This document shows, piece by piece, positions 62,160-64,000 of a DNA stretch of 64,000 nt. Origin of the DNA: Loxodes magnus (Eukaryota; Ciliophora; Karyorelictea; Loxodida; Loxodidae); contig CAMPDV010000084.1 of the NCBI GenBank assembly GCA_946699065.1, forward strand, positions 744,001 to 808,000, read 5' to 3'. Below the pieces are notes generated by a model, which did not search any database, was not told the origin of the DNA, and saw nothing but the letters and a program-made list of their open reading frames with translations. Each line of letters opens with the position of its first letter. Positions within the stretch are counted from its first letter, which is position 1. Made by a program: the position numbers and the translations under genes.

Positions 62160-64000
62160 AATAATTTTTAACTTATTGAATTATTTAGAATAAGATCATT
62201 AGCTTGCTTGATTATCTTTCAAACATTATTTAAATTTTAATCTTCTAGTTATAAGCATTAAACCAAAATAATAGAATCATATTATATAAATAAGAGGGTT
62301 ATTAAAATAATAATAATGAGACTAAAGTTTAGATAAAGAGAGTTAGTACTATTTAAAGAATAAGGAAAATAATAATTAGTAGATTATTAAACTAAAAGTA
62401 TTTCTATTAATTAATATATTAATATATCTTTAATATACATCTTAATTAAATTAAACAAAACTTACTTCTTCACTTTAATTCAACAATAGAACATTTAACT
62501 GGGACCAATCAAAGTTAGAATGCCTTAGAAATTTTAATTAAAACTTTATCTGCGTTTAAACTAACTGAGAAACTATTCCAAAATTAGAATTGGAGACTTA
62601 GATTATTAAATAAGAATGATTATGATAATTTACAAATAAGAAAGTTTAAGTCATAATCTAAAAGAAATTAACAGATATTACTAAATTAAAATCTTAAGAC
62701 TTTAAGGATTTACTGAAGCTATTAGAAACTATTTTTATTTGAAAGAGAAAAACATTTAATTGGGCAGAATAAGTATAAAGAGCTTTAAAATATTCGCTGA
62801 AAGTAAAATCAAGAAATATAAAATAAAAAAAGAAGAAAGAAGAAAGTATTATAATCAGATTAAATTTCATTTAGATACTCAGAAAAATCTTAAAAAAAGA
62901 AAGGAATGCCTCATTAAATAACAAAATTGACTAAAAATAGATATAGAAAAATAATTTAAGACCATAAAAATGAGCTACAGCTTTCAATTCTATAAATGGA
63001 AAGAGGAAAATGGAATTTAAAGAAAGATATTTAATGTAATAAAAAATAGGAAATAAGACATAGAAAAAGACAACTAAAATGAAATCAATCTAGAAAGACA
63101 ATTTTAATTTTCTCTAGTCAAATTTTGTTAGCATGAACTGATAGAAAGTGACTGAGGGATTTTTAGCAATGATTTCACAAAATTATTTAAGATATCTTAA
63201 GTTTAAATTAGGATTATAAAACTTACCTTTGAATATTTGGAAAAAGCTTAAGAAATGTAAAAAAGATTAAAGCTAGAATATAAATATTTAACTAGCTATA
63301 TTTAAGTTATTGTTCTTTACAATCTTTAAAATATAAACTTTATAAATAATAGATAAAAGAAGCACTAACTAATCTATAACTACTAAATACATTTAATAAT
63401 TGGAAATGTCTCTAGCTAAAATAATAAAGTATTATAATTAAATAAAGGAAATTAATAATAAAATGAAAGTTAAAAATAATAGCATTAGTAAGCTTATATA
63501 TGTAAATTAACTAAGGCTAAATAACTAATACTAAGAAGCTTAGTATTTAAAAGTAACTAATAAATTAAACATTCCTTTCTTAAGTTAATCTTAATCAATA
63601 GATATCTTATATTACTATAATTACTATTTATTTTAGTAGTATATTATTTATTTTTACTTATTAAAGCACATTCCATTAAAATAATTGAATGAACTACATT
63701 AGATGATAGTTATCTTAAAATATTAGGATACTAAAGATTTTAAAATATATGAAATACTGTGCTTGATACACAGTTAGAATAATTAAATAAAAATAATGAT
63801 AGATATAATCACTAATATAACTAACTATTATAAATTTATTACCTATAGTATTTAAGCAGTGTCTTAAATTTGGATATAAGATTTATTAATTGAATCTACA
63901 GTTAAGCCTTAATTATTTATGTGGTTGACTCATAAGAAAGAATTAAAATATAAATAAGAAATACTTATAAATTTAGAATAAAAACACAAAAATAAAACTT
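62160..64000. other. AT-rich stretch to the window end
   Basis: Patches at 62460-63250 have slightly mixed composition, but no domain or RNA is recognisable. Confidence 0.4.

Overview
The window reads as nuclear DNA of a ciliate with a reassigned genetic code. It is very AT-rich, and almost no gene survives under the standard code. With UAA and UAG read as Gln and UGA read as Trp except at gene ends, several clean genes appear. The best proof is a complete seven-blade WD40 gene (28700-29786, minus): two of its conserved blade Trp codons are TGA where sister blades use TGG, and the gene ends on TGA right after blade 7. The same UGA=Trp reading fits a conserved Trp of a NACHT protein, a Trp before a zinc knuckle and three positions in a 476-codon membrane protein. 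This combination is known from karyorelictean ciliates such as Loxodes (inference; no marker gene names the species). Introns are tiny (28 nt in the WD40 gene, probably 32 nt in a beta-helix gene).

Layout. 0-1.5 kb: two fragments of a Gag-like ORF1 family and a tRNA-Leu(UAG). 3.8-5.2 kb: an intact multi-pass membrane protein. 5.8-6.8 kb: a foldback element with terminal inverted repeats. 7-8 kb: a zinc-knuckle ORF1. 8.5-9.4 kb: a 560-bp tandem duplication. 10 kb: a tRNA-Cys-like sequence. 12.6-13.5, 17.3-17.8 and 20.2-21 kb: more ORF1-family copies, the last with a CCHC knuckle. 23.2-25.9 kb: a decayed non-LTR retrotransposon whose GC-rich, structured 3' end recurs alone and inverted at 31.9-32.15 kb. 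28.7-29.8 kb: WD40 gene. 34-42 kb: AT-rich sequence with unresolved coding-like parts. 43-45.6 kb: a beta-helix surface protein. 45.8-48.1 kb: a RING/ubiquitin-like gene. 55.5-58.4 kb: a NACHT NTPase with frameshifts. 60.2-62.2 kb: a possible polytopic membrane protein. The rest is AT-rich sequence, including two pairs of 1.3-1.5 kb dispersed repeats (10.1/32.6 kb and 21.5/53.1 kb).

The most striking object is the 3' half of the RING/ubiquitin-like gene. From 46813 to 48062 the sequence is a run of about 40 consecutive GT...AG segments of 17-36 nt, nearly all separated by exactly three nucleotides. Twenty-three central segments are near-identical 29-mers while the triplets between them vary. 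The run ends at an in-frame TGA. Read as introns, the last ~42 codons of the protein are delivered almost one codon per exon. Because nearly every exon is 3 nt, any skipping pattern keeps the frame. I know of no described system like this; RNA data would decide it.

Limits: when three stop codons can be sense, long open frames mean little, so calls rest on recognisable domains, not frame length. Several homologous genes carry one-base frameshifts, some at homopolymers, which may be decay or assembly error.
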